The notes under the pieces are model-generated. The model was not told the DNA's origin. It saw only the letters and a list, made by a program, of their open reading frames with translations, and did no database searches. Position numbers and translations under genes: made by a program. Shown one piece after another: positions 8,206 through 16,495 of a stretch of DNA of 64,000 nucleotides. Within the stretch, counting starts at the first letter, position 1. Each line of letters opens with the position of its first letter. The stretch comes from an uncultured Alphaproteobacteria bacterium. Its GTDB lineage: Bacteria; Pseudomonadota; Alphaproteobacteria; HIMB59; GCA-002718135. Where the stretch lies: positions 22,445-86,444 of the forward strand of contig CABYKC010000001.1 of the NCBI GenBank assembly GCA_902519435.1, read 5' to 3'.

Positions 8206-8625
8206 TTACTTAAATTTTAATCCCATCTGTTCGAAAACACCATGATTATCTACCATAACGTAATTATCTAAAAACTTTCCGTCTTTAATGGTCCAAAAAT
8301 CTGAAAATTGCATTTTGATAGATTTGCCTGTTGGCTCTACTCCAAGATATGTTCCACTATGTGTGCCAGTTAGAAATCCCGTTGCACTAATCCACTCACC
8401 TTCAGCAACCACAATATCATTTTTTACATGATAATCTGGAAATGCTTCATAAAAAGGTTTTAGAACTTTATATTTAAAATTATCTATACCATGGATATCA
8501 CCAAAACCTGGCGGACCATGCCAGACCATATCATCATGCCAGTACTTGTGTTGTGCTTCTAGATCTTGAGCATTAAGTGCATCATACATATCAGCTAATA
8601 ATTTTTTACTTTCATCTAAAGTCAT
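8206..8625 (-). CDS. Single-domain SnoaL-like (NTF2-fold) protein
   Basis: A 139-residue single SnoaL-like domain. The characteristic pieces are WHDDMVWHGPPGFGDIHG (28-45), an AFPDYH motif near 62, TGTHSGTYLGVEPTGK in the middle and a C-terminal strand DNYVMVDNHGVFEQMG with a conserved aspartate. It most resembles the C-terminal domains of the two-domain proteins at 9869-10873 and 14073-15170. Its start overlaps the upstream stop by four bases (ATGA), so it is translationally coupled. SnoaL-like proteins include cyclases, isomerases and hydrolases; the reaction here is unknown. Confidence 0.85.
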   Translation of the reverse strand: MTLDESKKLLADMYDALNAQDLEAQHKYWHDDMVWHGPPGFGDIHGIDNFKYKVLKPFYEAFPDYHVKNDIVVAEGEWISATGFLTGTHSGTYLGVEPTGKSIKMQFSDFWTIKDGKFLDNYVMVDNHGVFEQMGLKFK

Positions 8626-9761
8626 TTTTTATCTCCTAAAATTTGCATTAAAATTGCAAGCTCATTAAAACCAGTCCACTCTTTAATAATTTTATTATTT
8701 TTAATTTCCCATTGAGTGATTCCCCATAAATACACTTCTCTATTAGATGGTTGGCCATATGAACCATTCCCTTTATGCGTTCCTACTGCGCCCCAACGAA
8801 CCGATACTAAATAGCCGTCTTTTGTATTTCCCATCCAGTATAAATCTTCAATACTAAGTGCAAGATCAGGAAACGAAGCTAAAAGTGAAATTATAAATTT
8901 TCTTAATTGCAAAACTCCTTTAAATTTACGACCAGTTGAACCTTCAAATTCTACCTTACTCGAGTATGCTTTATTTATTGCAGAAAAGTTTCGTCTATTC
9001 CAAATTGTATCATAAACTGCATGAACAAACTCTCTTACATTTGTAATTTTATCTGGAATATCAAAACTAATTGGTTTTAATTTAGTAATATTTCTTGTTG
9101 GTTTAGAGTTTTTAAAATGAGGGGCATAGGGTCCTGCAATTCCCTCATCAACAAGTTGCTTGGCAACCTGATTTAAATCTAATCCGAGTTGTTTAATTAA
9201 ACCTGCTGTATCGTAGACAACATTTTCGTAATAAATTTCATTATTTTTGGCTACACAATTAGCAATACAAAATAATCTTACTTTTTTACCAGTTGGTTTG
9301 GAAAATTTGCTAAATCCCGTATTTGTTCCAGTAATAATTGTTCTATGCGAAGTATGAAAACTTGCATTTTCATCTCCTGCCCAAATAACTTCATCTGCAA
9401 ATAATCGAATATCTGGAAATGCGTTGTTTGTGTGTACTGTATCAGCTACTATTTTTTCAGATCCAGATTGTAAACCAAATTCATCCCAAACTCTGCAATC
9501 TTTACTGTAGGTGTCATAGATGTAGCCAATATTTTTTTCTTCCCAAATTTGATATGTAATCCTTACAATATAATCGATTATATTTTTATACTGATCCTCA
9601 AACCCCTTCATTGATTGATGTTTAAGTTTTTTTGGTTTTGGATTTAATGACTTAGCTGTTCCTCCACCACCGTATGCTTTTAATGAAATGTCATAACTCT
9701 TAGGCATATGATTATCATTAAGGGCTTCTGGTCTTTTATCTGTAATTTTATTAAATTTCAT
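8622..9761 (-). CDS. Tandem two-domain SnoaL-like protein, type A
   Basis: A 379-residue protein with two consecutive SnoaL-like domains (about 55-200 and 240-375). The first domain is paralogous to the 330-residue protein at 12006-12998: both share MKGF, ITYQIWE and a metal-free cone-like pattern. The conserved strand aspartate is present in domain 1 (VVYDTAGLIKQLG) but is asparagine in domain 2 (EWTGFNELAILMQ). About 50 extra residues precede MKGF, including a glycine-rich YGGGG stretch; translation might instead begin at an internal methionine. It is first in a two-gene operon and divergent from another SnoaL gene. Function unknown. Confidence 0.82.
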   Translation of the reverse strand: MKFNKITDKRPEALNDNHMPKSYDISLKAYGGGGTAKSLNPKPKKLKHQSMKGFEDQYKNIIDYIVRITYQIWEEKNIGYIYDTYSKDCRVWDEFGLQSGSEKIVADTVHTNNAFPDIRLFADEVIWAGDENASFHTSHRTIITGTNTGFSKFSKPTGKKVRLFCIANCVAKNNEIYYENVVYDTAGLIKQLGLDLNQVAKQLVDEGIAGPYAPHFKNSKPTRNITKLKPISFDIPDKITNVREFVHAVYDTIWNRRNFSAINKAYSSKVEFEGSTGRKFKGVLQLRKFIISLLASFPDLALSIEDLYWMGNTKDGYLVSVRWGAVGTHKGNGSYGQPSNREVYLWGITQWEIKNNKIIKEWTGFNELAILMQILGDKK

Positions 9762-9794
9762 AATTTGTATTTGTAATGAGATACATTTAAAAAT

Positions 9795-9832
9795 ATTTCA
9801 AAGCAATGAAATTTTATTCAAAAAAATGAATA
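9795..9832. promoter_or_regulatory. Four-half-site operator array, SnoaL/SnoaL divergent promoter
   Basis: ATTTCA (9795), TGAAAT (9807), TATTCA (9815) and TGAATA (9827) form two tandem inverted repeats, each with six-base spacers and centres 20 bases apart. The steps of 12, 8 and 12 bases equal those at 7148-7185. The array lies between the divergent starts at 9761 and 9869. Confidence 0.65.
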
Positions 9833-9868
9833 TTGTCTTTTTTAGTTTATTAATATAATCAAAATGGA

Positions 9869-10873
9869 ATGACTGATCTCCAAGCAGAAAAAAAATTAGT
9901 ATTAGATTATTTCAATGAAATAAATAGTTGCAACATTGCTTCATTATCTGAAGTTATATCCAAATACACATCAGAAGATTTCAGTATGAAATGTACTCAC
10001 CCATTCAACGAACTAGGTAGCATAGATCTTGTTGCTAATAATCTTTGGAAGCCAATTAAAGATTCATTTTCACCTATACAACGTCGATTAGATATATTTT
10101 ATGCTGGGATAAATTCGCTCGATAAAAATAAAGGTAAATGGATCTCCAGTATGGGTCATTTCATGGGTGTTTTCAATAAACCGTTTGTAGGCCTTAAACC
10201 AAATTATAAATCTATTTTATTTAGATTTGCTGAATTTTATAAAGTGGAGAATAATAAAATTACTGAAGGAGCAATTTTTTTAGATGTAATGAATTTAATG
10301 CAGCAACTAGGTCTTTCTATAATTCCTGAATCTACAGGTCTCGTTTGTGTAACACCAGGACCAATGAATCATAAAGGTTTAAAATTTGATATTTCTAATG
10401 AAATTGAAAGTCAAAAAACATTGGATTTAATTCATAGAATGCGCGATCGACTTGTTAAAGGATCCAAAATGCAATCTTATAAAGAAGAATTAGAATTAGA
10501 TTGGCATAATGACATGATTTGGTGGGGACCAGGAGGTATAGGGGCTTCATATACTATTGATGGTTATCAAAAGGGTCACACAAAACCATTTCAAGATGGT
10601 TTAGAGTTTGTTCGTTTCAATGGACACATACTTAGTAGCTCTGAAGATGATCTTGGAGGTTGGTTTGGTTGGCCAAATTTAATTATGAAACCTAAAGGAG
10701 AATATTTAGGATTAACAAATGCAAGTGATATTGAATCAGAAATGAGAGTTGTAGATTTATATCGAAGAGATGGAGATAAACTAGCTGAAAACTGGATCTT
10801 TATTGATCATTTACATTTTTTAAAAAAACTAGGAGTGGATCTTTTAGAAAGAGCAAAATTTTTAAATCAGTGA
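9869..10873 (+). CDS. Tandem two-domain SnoaL-like protein, type B
   Basis: A 334-residue protein made of two SnoaL-like domains (about 8-150 and 180-325). Domain 2 has WHNDMIWWGPGGIG, LGLTN and ENWIFIDHLHFLKKLG. Domain 1 is more divergent but keeps the end motif GAIFLDVMNLMQQLG, so an internal duplication is likely. It is a paralogue of the 365-residue protein at 14073-15170. It is monocistronic, divergent from the type A gene, and ends directly against the convergent MetE-like gene. The tryptophan-rich GP motif and the conserved aspartate suggest a ligand pocket; no reaction can be assigned. Confidence 0.82.
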   Translation: MTDLQAEKKLVLDYFNEINSCNIASLSEVISKYTSEDFSMKCTHPFNELGSIDLVANNLWKPIKDSFSPIQRRLDIFYAGINSLDKNKGKWISSMGHFMGVFNKPFVGLKPNYKSILFRFAEFYKVENNKITEGAIFLDVMNLMQQLGLSIIPESTGLVCVTPGPMNHKGLKFDISNEIESQKTLDLIHRMRDRLVKGSKMQSYKEELELDWHNDMIWWGPGGIGASYTIDGYQKGHTKPFQDGLEFVRFNGHILSSSEDDLGGWFGWPNLIMKPKGEYLGLTNASDIESEMRVVDLYRRDGDKLAENWIFIDHLHFLKKLGVDLLERAKFLNQ

Positions 10874-12001
10874 TTAGATAACTTTTGAGGCAAGTTTAGT
10901 ACCCTCAACTAATGCATGAAGCTTTTCAAAACAAATTTTTTCATCAATTTTTCCAAAACCAGCAAATGTACTAAAACCACAATCTGTCCCTGCCATCAAT
11001 TGATCTTTTGGAATGACTGTAGAAAACTGAATTAATCTATCTGCAACAACTTCTGGATGTTCAACAAAATTAGAGGTTGAGTCGATTACTCCAGGTACTA
11101 AGACTTTATCTTTTGGTAACTTTATATCTTGAAAAACTTTCCATTCATGTGCGTGCCTAGGATTAGAAGATTCAATGAGAAAGTATTTTACCTTTGATTT
11201 CAAAATTATAGGTAATATTTTCTCTAGAGCAATATCGTGTGTGTGGGGTCCTTCATAATTGCCCCAGCATATATGCATTCTAGTTTGCTCAACATCTACA
11301 TTAGATAATGCTGAATTTAGGCATTCAATTTGCAGCTCTGCACGCTTAATAAACTCATCTTCAGATAAATTTTTAAAATTCATATGTCTTGCTAAAGCAA
11401 GGTCTGGGCAATCTAATTGAACTTGGATATCTGATTTTGTTATTAGCTCATATTCTTTAGCCATAATATTAGATAATTTATCCAAATATTCATCTTCGGT
11501 ACTATAAAATTTATTTGGCATAAAAACATTTATGACGCCAGGTGATGCTGAGTTCATAAATGCATGTCGGTGATTAAGTTTATCAAGTGAATTTTTAAAA
11601 TTATTTATATCCTGTAGAAGAGACGTTTCATCTTTTACTTTTAATTCGTTTGTACAACATGGTCTGGTATAAGTTGGCGTGCCACCACTTTTAGCAATCT
11701 TTTCTTTGTATTCTGGAAAATCATCAAGATCAGCAGGTGCTCTTCTTTCGCTTTCACCCGAGAAACCATCAATTCTGTCTTTAATATATGTAGCGTAGCT
11801 AATTTTACTCATCTCCCCATCACTTACAAAATCAATTCCAACATCAAGTTGGCTCTTAACAACACTTTCCACGTTATTTTTTAATACTTCATCAAAACTA
11901 CTTTGACTAAATTTCTCTCCTTTATCTTTTGCAAATAAAAATTCTGAAAGTTCTTTTGATCTAGGAAGGCTTCCAACATGTGTTGTTAAAATATTAGACA
12001 T
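10874..12001 (-). CDS. MetE-like zinc-dependent methyl/alkyltransferase (cobalamin-independent methionine synthase family, C-terminal type)
   Basis: A 375-residue protein corresponding to only the C-terminal barrel of cobalamin-independent methionine synthase. The zinc ligands are visible as H243 and C245 in MHICWGNYEGPH and as C341 in AGTDCGFST; the N-terminal TTHVGSLPR (6-14) is also typical. Stand-alone proteins of this size include epoxyalkane:coenzyme M transferase and several methyltransferases acting on small thiols. The missing N-terminal half argues against an ordinary methionine synthase. It is third in an operon after the bicupin and a type A SnoaL gene, so it probably acts on the same unknown compound by moving a methyl or alkyl group to or from a thiol. 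Confidence 0.82.
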   Translation of the reverse strand: MSNILTTHVGSLPRSKELSEFLFAKDKGEKFSQSSFDEVLKNNVESVVKSQLDVGIDFVSDGEMSKISYATYIKDRIDGFSGESERRAPADLDDFPEYKEKIAKSGGTPTYTRPCCTNELKVKDETSLLQDINNFKNSLDKLNHRHAFMNSASPGVINVFMPNKFYSTEDEYLDKLSNIMAKEYELITKSDIQVQLDCPDLALARHMNFKNLSEDEFIKRAELQIECLNSALSNVDVEQTRMHICWGNYEGPHTHDIALEKILPIILKSKVKYFLIESSNPRHAHEWKVFQDIKLPKDKVLVPGVIDSTSNFVEHPEVVADRLIQFSTVIPKDQLMAGTDCGFSTFAGFGKIDEKICFEKLHALVEGTKLASKVI

Positions 12002-12005
12002 TAAA

Positions 12006-12998
12006 TTAACCCGTTTTTAATAAAATCTGTTTCCAGATCATCGTTTCATCATAAAGAACCCATTCATTTTTAATACCTCTTTCTCCAAATTCAACATGAT
12101 TAATACCCATTATATAAATTTTCGAATTAGAGGCTTTCCCAAAAAGACCATCTCCTTCATGTTTACCTACCATAGACCATCGAACTGAAGCTTTTTTAGG
12201 TTCATATTTTTCTTCTGTAAAAGCAATGTGTTCAACTGAGAACAATGCGTTAGGAAAAGCATCTCTTAATTGTTTCCAAAATTTTATTACCTCATCTCTA
12301 CCATAGTGAGTATTTCCCCCTGGTTGAAATTGTTGTATGGCTCTGTCATAACTATCATTTATTGTTTTCTCTAAATTGATGTTCATAATAGAGGTTAAGA
12401 TATTTGCATATAATTCTCCAATGTTACCAGATGCTAAAATAGGAGATTTATAAATTGATTTAACAGGTGTATTTTCATCAAAGGGTTTACTAGCTTTTTC
12501 AGGACCACCCTCCTCTTTAATAAGATTGCTTGCAAATTTCTTGGGGTCAATTCCAATTTGTCTCACAATTGCTCCTTGATCTCTCACAAGCCACTCATCA
12601 TAAACTTGATTATTCATGCATGCACAATCAGCGATAGTTCGGTAATATAGTTTTTTTCCTGTTGCTTTCCCATACATCCCATCAACAGAATGAGTAGAGG
12701 TTGATAAAATGCGGTGTGATGAAAAATATCCTTCATCATCATTTCCTGTCCAAATTACATCTTCACCTAAAAGTGTTCTATCGGGAAATAGTTTTTTACT
12801 AGCATAGGTACTTTCAATTACTGGGTCTGCACCATAAATTACTCCAGATGGAGATCTTGTAGGTGTGGGGAGGCTTACATTTGGAGTATCAGCATAATAA
12901 TCTCTTATTGCTTCAACATCGTTTTTTTCCCAAATTTGATATGTGATCTTTAAAATATAATCGGGAAAATCTTTGAATTGTGCATCAAATCCTTTCAT
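12006..12998 (-). CDS. Tandem two-domain SnoaL-like protein, type A
   Basis: This 330-residue protein has SnoaL-like domains at about 8-165 and 190-325. It opens MKGFDAQFKDFPDYILKI, matching the internal start of the domain 1 paralogue in the 379-residue protein. Both domain ends carry the conserved aspartate (EWLVRDQGAIVRQIG and EWVLYDETMIWKQIL). The KHEGDGLFG segment parallels THKGNGSYG of the paralogue. It lies between the bicupin (11 bases upstream) and the MetE-like gene (4 bases downstream), so it is cotranscribed with both. The family is clear and the function is unknown. Confidence 0.82.
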   Translation of the reverse strand: MKGFDAQFKDFPDYILKITYQIWEKNDVEAIRDYYADTPNVSLPTPTRSPSGVIYGADPVIESTYASKKLFPDRTLLGEDVIWTGNDDEGYFSSHRILSTSTHSVDGMYGKATGKKLYYRTIADCACMNNQVYDEWLVRDQGAIVRQIGIDPKKFASNLIKEEGGPEKASKPFDENTPVKSIYKSPILASGNIGELYANILTSIMNINLEKTINDSYDRAIQQFQPGGNTHYGRDEVIKFWKQLRDAFPNALFSVEHIAFTEEKYEPKKASVRWSMVGKHEGDGLFGKASNSKIYIMGINHVEFGERGIKNEWVLYDETMIWKQILLKTG

Positions 12999-13009
12999 AT
13001 AATTAATAT

Positions 13010-13981
13010 TTAATTAGTTTGTCGTATTATAAATAAATTACCATCATGATCACTTATCTGTCTTATTGAACGAAGTGAATTTTTTGGAACAGAAAAAGTA
13101 TCCTTTTCTTTAATTACAACTTTGTCTCCATCACAATCTATTTCCCATTCACCAGATAAACAATGATACACTTCTGATTTCTCCAGTTTGTATTCATTTA
13201 TATGAGCACTCTTGCCGTTGAGAAGTGAAAGGCTAAAACCTGTTGCATGCGGTATATTAGGGGCAAAAGATTTATCATGAATTTGAAACTGATCAATGTA
13301 GTTAATAATTTTATTAGATTGATAGTGATCAACATCGACAAAATATTTATCTTTATCATTAAATCGAATAACAAACTTTTCTATGTCTTCTGAAGAGTAA
13401 TGATCGAAACTCTCTAATTCATTATCTTCTAGTGGCTGAATAATTTTAGTTTCATCTGTTATTTTTTGTTTCTCTGTGTCGATTAAAGAATTATCATTCA
13501 TTAATACCATGCCAGATTCTTTTGCATCTTTTAAAAGTTTAGGTGTCCAAGTAATAACACCTGGATCATTTTCACCTAACACAACAAACATTAAAGCTTC
13601 TTCATGACTTACATTTTGAAAACCTCTGAACATGTTTGTGGGAAAAGAAGCGATGTCACCTTTTTTTAGTATTACTTCTCCTTCTGTGCCATCAACACCC
13701 CAGTAAAAGCGCCAGGCACCTGAGTGAATTATAAAAACTTCTGCTGTTGTGTGACTATGTAATCCAGAGCCATTCATCGGCGCAGCACTGACAGCACCAA
13801 TATTAAAGCCATGTTCTTCAGCTATTTTAACATTTTGTTTAGCATCTTCACTTACACCAGGTCCTATAACTGAATAATTTTTCCTATCTTGATGACCTTT
13901 TAGTTTTCCCTCAACAAATGGTATATTACTTGGAATAAGTTCATCGAATTTGGCTAATCTAGATGTAATACTAATTGACAT
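13010..13981 (-). CDS. Bicupin protein
   Basis: A 323-residue protein with two cupin domains. The first (about 55-135) has a likely metal site with H75, H77 and E81 in GLHSHTTAEVF; the usual later histidine is not obvious. The second (about 235-320) keeps the barrel pattern (EVYHCLSGEWEI, then KDTFSVPKNS) but lacks the His-x-His pair, so it is probably structural. This layout resembles gentisate-type and other ring- or carbon-bond-cleaving dioxygenases and isomerases. It is the first gene of the bicupin, SnoaL, MetE-like operon and is divergent from the 365-residue SnoaL gene, with an operator array between them. Confidence 0.85.
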   Translation of the reverse strand: MSISITSRLAKFDELIPSNIPFVEGKLKGHQDRKNYSVIGPGVSEDAKQNVKIAEEHGFNIGAVSAAPMNGSGLHSHTTAEVFIIHSGAWRFYWGVDGTEGEVILKKGDIASFPTNMFRGFQNVSHEEALMFVVLGENDPGVITWTPKLLKDAKESGMVLMNDNSLIDTEKQKITDETKIIQPLEDNELESFDHYSSEDIEKFVIRFNDKDKYFVDVDHYQSNKIINYIDQFQIHDKSFAPNIPHATGFSLSLLNGKSAHINEYKLEKSEVYHCLSGEWEIDCDGDKVVIKEKDTFSVPKNSLRSIRQISDHDGNLFIIRQTN

Positions 13982-13996
13982 ATTGTAATGATCTTT

Positions 13997-14034
13997 TATT
14001 CATTTTTTTTGAATATTATTCAAATTAATGAATA
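13997..14034. promoter_or_regulatory. Four-half-site operator array, bicupin/SnoaL divergent promoter
   Basis: TATTCA (13997), TGAATA (14010), TATTCA (14017) and TGAATA (14029) are four exact half-sites with steps of 13, 7 and 12 bases. The central part, 14008-14024, is itself a perfect inverted repeat with eight-base arms around one base. The array covers the short space between the divergent starts at 13981 and 14073. Confidence 0.7.
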
Positions 14035-14072
14035 AATCAATTATTATTTAACAATAGTGTTATTAAATTATT

Positions 14073-15170
14073 ATGGCAAATAAAATACAAAACTTTGATA
14101 CAGGTGAGAAAGATATCTCAAACATAATTCATTTAGATCTTGATCCAAAGATAAATATTGAAAACAAAATATATTTTAAAAATTTATTAAAAAAAATTGC
14201 CGAGTGCTCTTTAGATAATTTAGAAGAAAATCTTGAAAATTTATATCACATAGATGCTGAGTTTAATGGATTTCATCCAATTAATGAAATTAAAGGAATT
14301 GAAGAAATAAAAAATAAATATTTAATACCTCTAAAGAAGGCATTCCCCGATCTCGAAAGAAGAAATAATCTAGTTATTGGAGGAGCATTTAGAGATAAAG
14401 TTTTTGTTTCATTTATTAGTCATTTGACTGGAACTTTTAAAAATGAGTGGTTGGGCGTAAAGCCGACTAACAAAACAATTTATCTTAGAACATGTGAAGC
14501 ACATCAGATTACAAATAATAAAATAATAAAATCCTATACATTAATTGATACTGTAGATTTTATCCGTCAGGCTGGATATTGGCCTATAAATAAATCTCTT
14601 GGTGTAGAAGGGATGTGGCCTAGTCCAATCACAGGTGATGGAGAAAATAATCAAAATTTAGATAAGGAACTGTCTCTTCAATCTTTGAATCAAGATTTAA
14701 CCATGCAAAGAAGTTTAAATATTAAACCTGAGACTGAGCCAGGTCTATCAAAAGATCAAATAAGGGAGAAATTAATTAATCATCCTCAACAAGATTATTG
14801 GCATCCAAAAATGATGTGGTATGGGCCTAGTGGTATAGGTACAGCTAGAGGTTTAGATGGTTTTGTTGATCATCATCAGCTCCCATTTAGACTTACATTC
14901 AAGGACAGAGATTATTGGAAAATCGGTCATTATATTGAAATTGGAGATGGAAATTATTCTATGACTGGTGGTTGGCATAGTATTCAGTGTATTCATGGAT
15001 CAAGTGATTGGCTAGGATATGAACCTACTCAAAAAAAAATAACAATGAGAGTCATGGATTTTTATTTACATCATGAAGGGTTAATTAGAGAAAATTGGGT
15101 ACCAATCGATATAGCACACATATTAGATCAAATAGGCATTGATATCTTTAAATTAATTCATAAAAAATAA
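14073..15170 (+). CDS. Tandem two-domain SnoaL-like protein, type B
   Basis: A 365-residue protein with SnoaL-like domains at about 35-175 and 230-360, joined by a Gln/Asn-rich linker. Domain 1 has [26 protein letters not shown] and [15 protein letters not shown]; domain 2 has [28 protein letters not shown] and [16 protein letters not shown]. The parallel motifs show that the halves arose by duplication. It is followed after two bases by the HisD-like dehydrogenase gene, so the two are very probably cotranscribed. That link makes a role in the dehydrogenase pathway likely; the chemistry is unknown. Confidence 0.83.
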   Translation: MANKIQNFDTGEKDISNIIHLDLDPKINIENKIYFKNLLKKIAECSLDNLEENLENLYHIDAEFNGFHPINEIKGIEEIKNKYLIPLKKAFPDLERRNNLVIGGAFRDKVFVSFISHLTGTFKNEWLGVKPTNKTIYLRTCEAHQITNNKIIKSYTLIDTVDFIRQAGYWPINKSLGVEGMWPSPITGDGENNQNLDKELSLQSLNQDLTMQRSLNIKPETEPGLSKDQIREKLINHPQQDYWHPKMMWYGPSGIGTARGLDGFVDHHQLPFRLTFKDRDYWKIGHYIEIGDGNYSMTGGWHSIQCIHGSSDWLGYEPTQKKITMRVMDFYLHHEGLIRENWVPIDIAHILDQIGIDIFKLIHKK

Positions 15171-15172
15171 TT

Positions 15173-16495
15173 ATGGCAATAGAATATTTAAAAAAAGGTT
15201 TAGACGAAAAGCAAAGAATTGAAGATAATGATAAAGTAAAAAAAATTGTTGAGGAAACTTTAAGTAAAATTGAATCAGAAGGCGATAAACATATTAGAGA
15301 GTTATCTCAAAAATTTGATAACTATTCTCCAAATAGTTTTAGATTAAGTGAAAATCAAATTAATCAATTAATGAGTGAAGTCTCTAATGATGACAAAGAA
15401 GATATTAAATTTGCTCAAAAACAAGTGCGATCATTTGCGGAAGCACAACTTAAAACTTTAAATGAGTTAGAAGTAGAAACGCATCCAGGTGTGATTCTTG
15501 GTCATAAAAATATACCAGTACAAGCAGTAGGATGTTATGTACCTGCTGGAAAATTCCCAATGGTAGCTTCTGCTCATATGTCAGTTGTTACTGCCTCTGT
15601 TGCCGGGGTTCCAAGAATTGTTGCTACTACCCCACCTTTTAAAAGTAAGCCAAATCCAGCTGTCGTTACAGCAATGAAAATGGGTGGTGCTCACGAAATT
15701 TATGTTTTGGGAGGAATGCAAGGAGTTGGTGCAATGGCTATTGGTACAGAAACAATTAAACCTGTAGATATGCTTGTTGGACCTGGCAATGCATTTGTTG
15801 CTGAAGCAAAAAGACAATTGTATGGCAAAGTTGGTATAGATTTATTTGCTGGACCAACTGAAACAATGGTTATTGCAGATGAAACTGTTGATGGTGAAAT
15901 ATGTGCAACAGACTTATTAGGACAAGCAGAACATGGATATAATTCTCCTGCTGTAATGATAACAAACTCAAGAAAACTTGCAGAAGAAACATTTAAAGAA
16001 ATTGATAGAATTTTAGAAATTTTACCTACTAAAGAAACAGCAAGTACAAGCTGGAGAGATTATGGAGAAATAATTTTATGTGATACCTATGAGGAGATGT
16101 TATCTAAAGCAAATGAAATAGCATCAGAGCACGTTCAAGTTATGACAAAAAAAGATGATTGGTTTTTAGAAAATATGACATCTTATGGAGCTCTATTTTT
16201 GGGTGCTAGAACTAATGTTGCTAATGGTGATAAAGTCATAGGTACTAACCATACTCTTCCTACTAAAAAAGCTGGAAGATATACTGGTGGTTTATGGGTT
16301 GGGAAGTTCATTAAAACCCATACTTATCAAAAGATTACAACAGATGAAGCAGCTACACTTATTGGGGAATATGGATCAAGACTTTCACATCTCGAAGGAT
16401 TTATTGGTCACGCTGAACAATGTAATGTTAGAGTGAGAAGATATGGTGGTCTTAATATTGAGTATGGAAAACCAGCTTCAAAATTAAAAAATTAA
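15173..16495 (+). CDS. HisD-like dehydrogenase, candidate sulfopropanediol 3-dehydrogenase (HpsN-type)
   Basis: A 440-residue member of the histidinol dehydrogenase superfamily. Zinc ligands corresponding to those of HisD are Q251, H254, D353 and H413, and the catalytic Glu-His pair is E319/H320 in ASEHVQ. Further family motifs are YVPAGKFP (122-129) and VGPGNAF (202-208). The segment after GTNHTLPT reads [17 protein letters not shown], which I recognise from HpsN and other HisD-like catabolic enzymes rather than from biosynthetic HisD. HpsN oxidises (R)-2,3-dihydroxypropane-1-sulfonate to sulfolactate with NAD. The gene sits with SnoaL genes, not his genes. Superfamily certain; HpsN activity is a reasoned guess. 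Confidence 0.72.
   Translation: MAIEYLKKGLDEKQRIEDNDKVKKIVEETLSKIESEGDKHIRELSQKFDNYSPNSFRLSENQINQLMSEVSNDDKEDIKFAQKQVRSFAEAQLKTLNELEVETHPGVILGHKNIPVQAVGCYVPAGKFPMVASAHMSVVTASVAGVPRIVATTPPFKSKPNPAVVTAMKMGGAHEIYVLGGMQGVGAMAIGTETIKPVDMLVGPGNAFVAEAKRQLYGKVGIDLFAGPTETMVIADETVDGEICATDLLGQAEHGYNSPAVMITNSRKLAEETFKEIDRILEILPTKETASTSWRDYGEIILCDTYEEMLSKANEIASEHVQVMTKKDDWFLENMTSYGALFLGARTNVANGDKVIGTNHTLPTKKAGRYTGGLWVGKFIKTHTYQKITTDEAATLIGEYGSRLSHLEGFIGHAEQCNVRVRRYGGLNIEYGKPASKLKN

Noticed and set aside
10874..12001. Ordinary cobalamin-independent methionine synthase
   Set aside because: Only half the length of MetE; the N-terminal folate-binding half is missing.
9795..14034. ArgR boxes (TGAAT-N4-ATTCA can be read in parts of the arrays)
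   Set aside because: Inner spacing varies from three to four bases, outer half-sites are unexplained by that model, and no arginine genes are adjacent.
15173..16495. Biosynthetic histidinol dehydrogenase
   Set aside because: No his genes nearby, the start is coupled to a SnoaL gene and the segment after GTNHTLPT is of the HpsN-like type.
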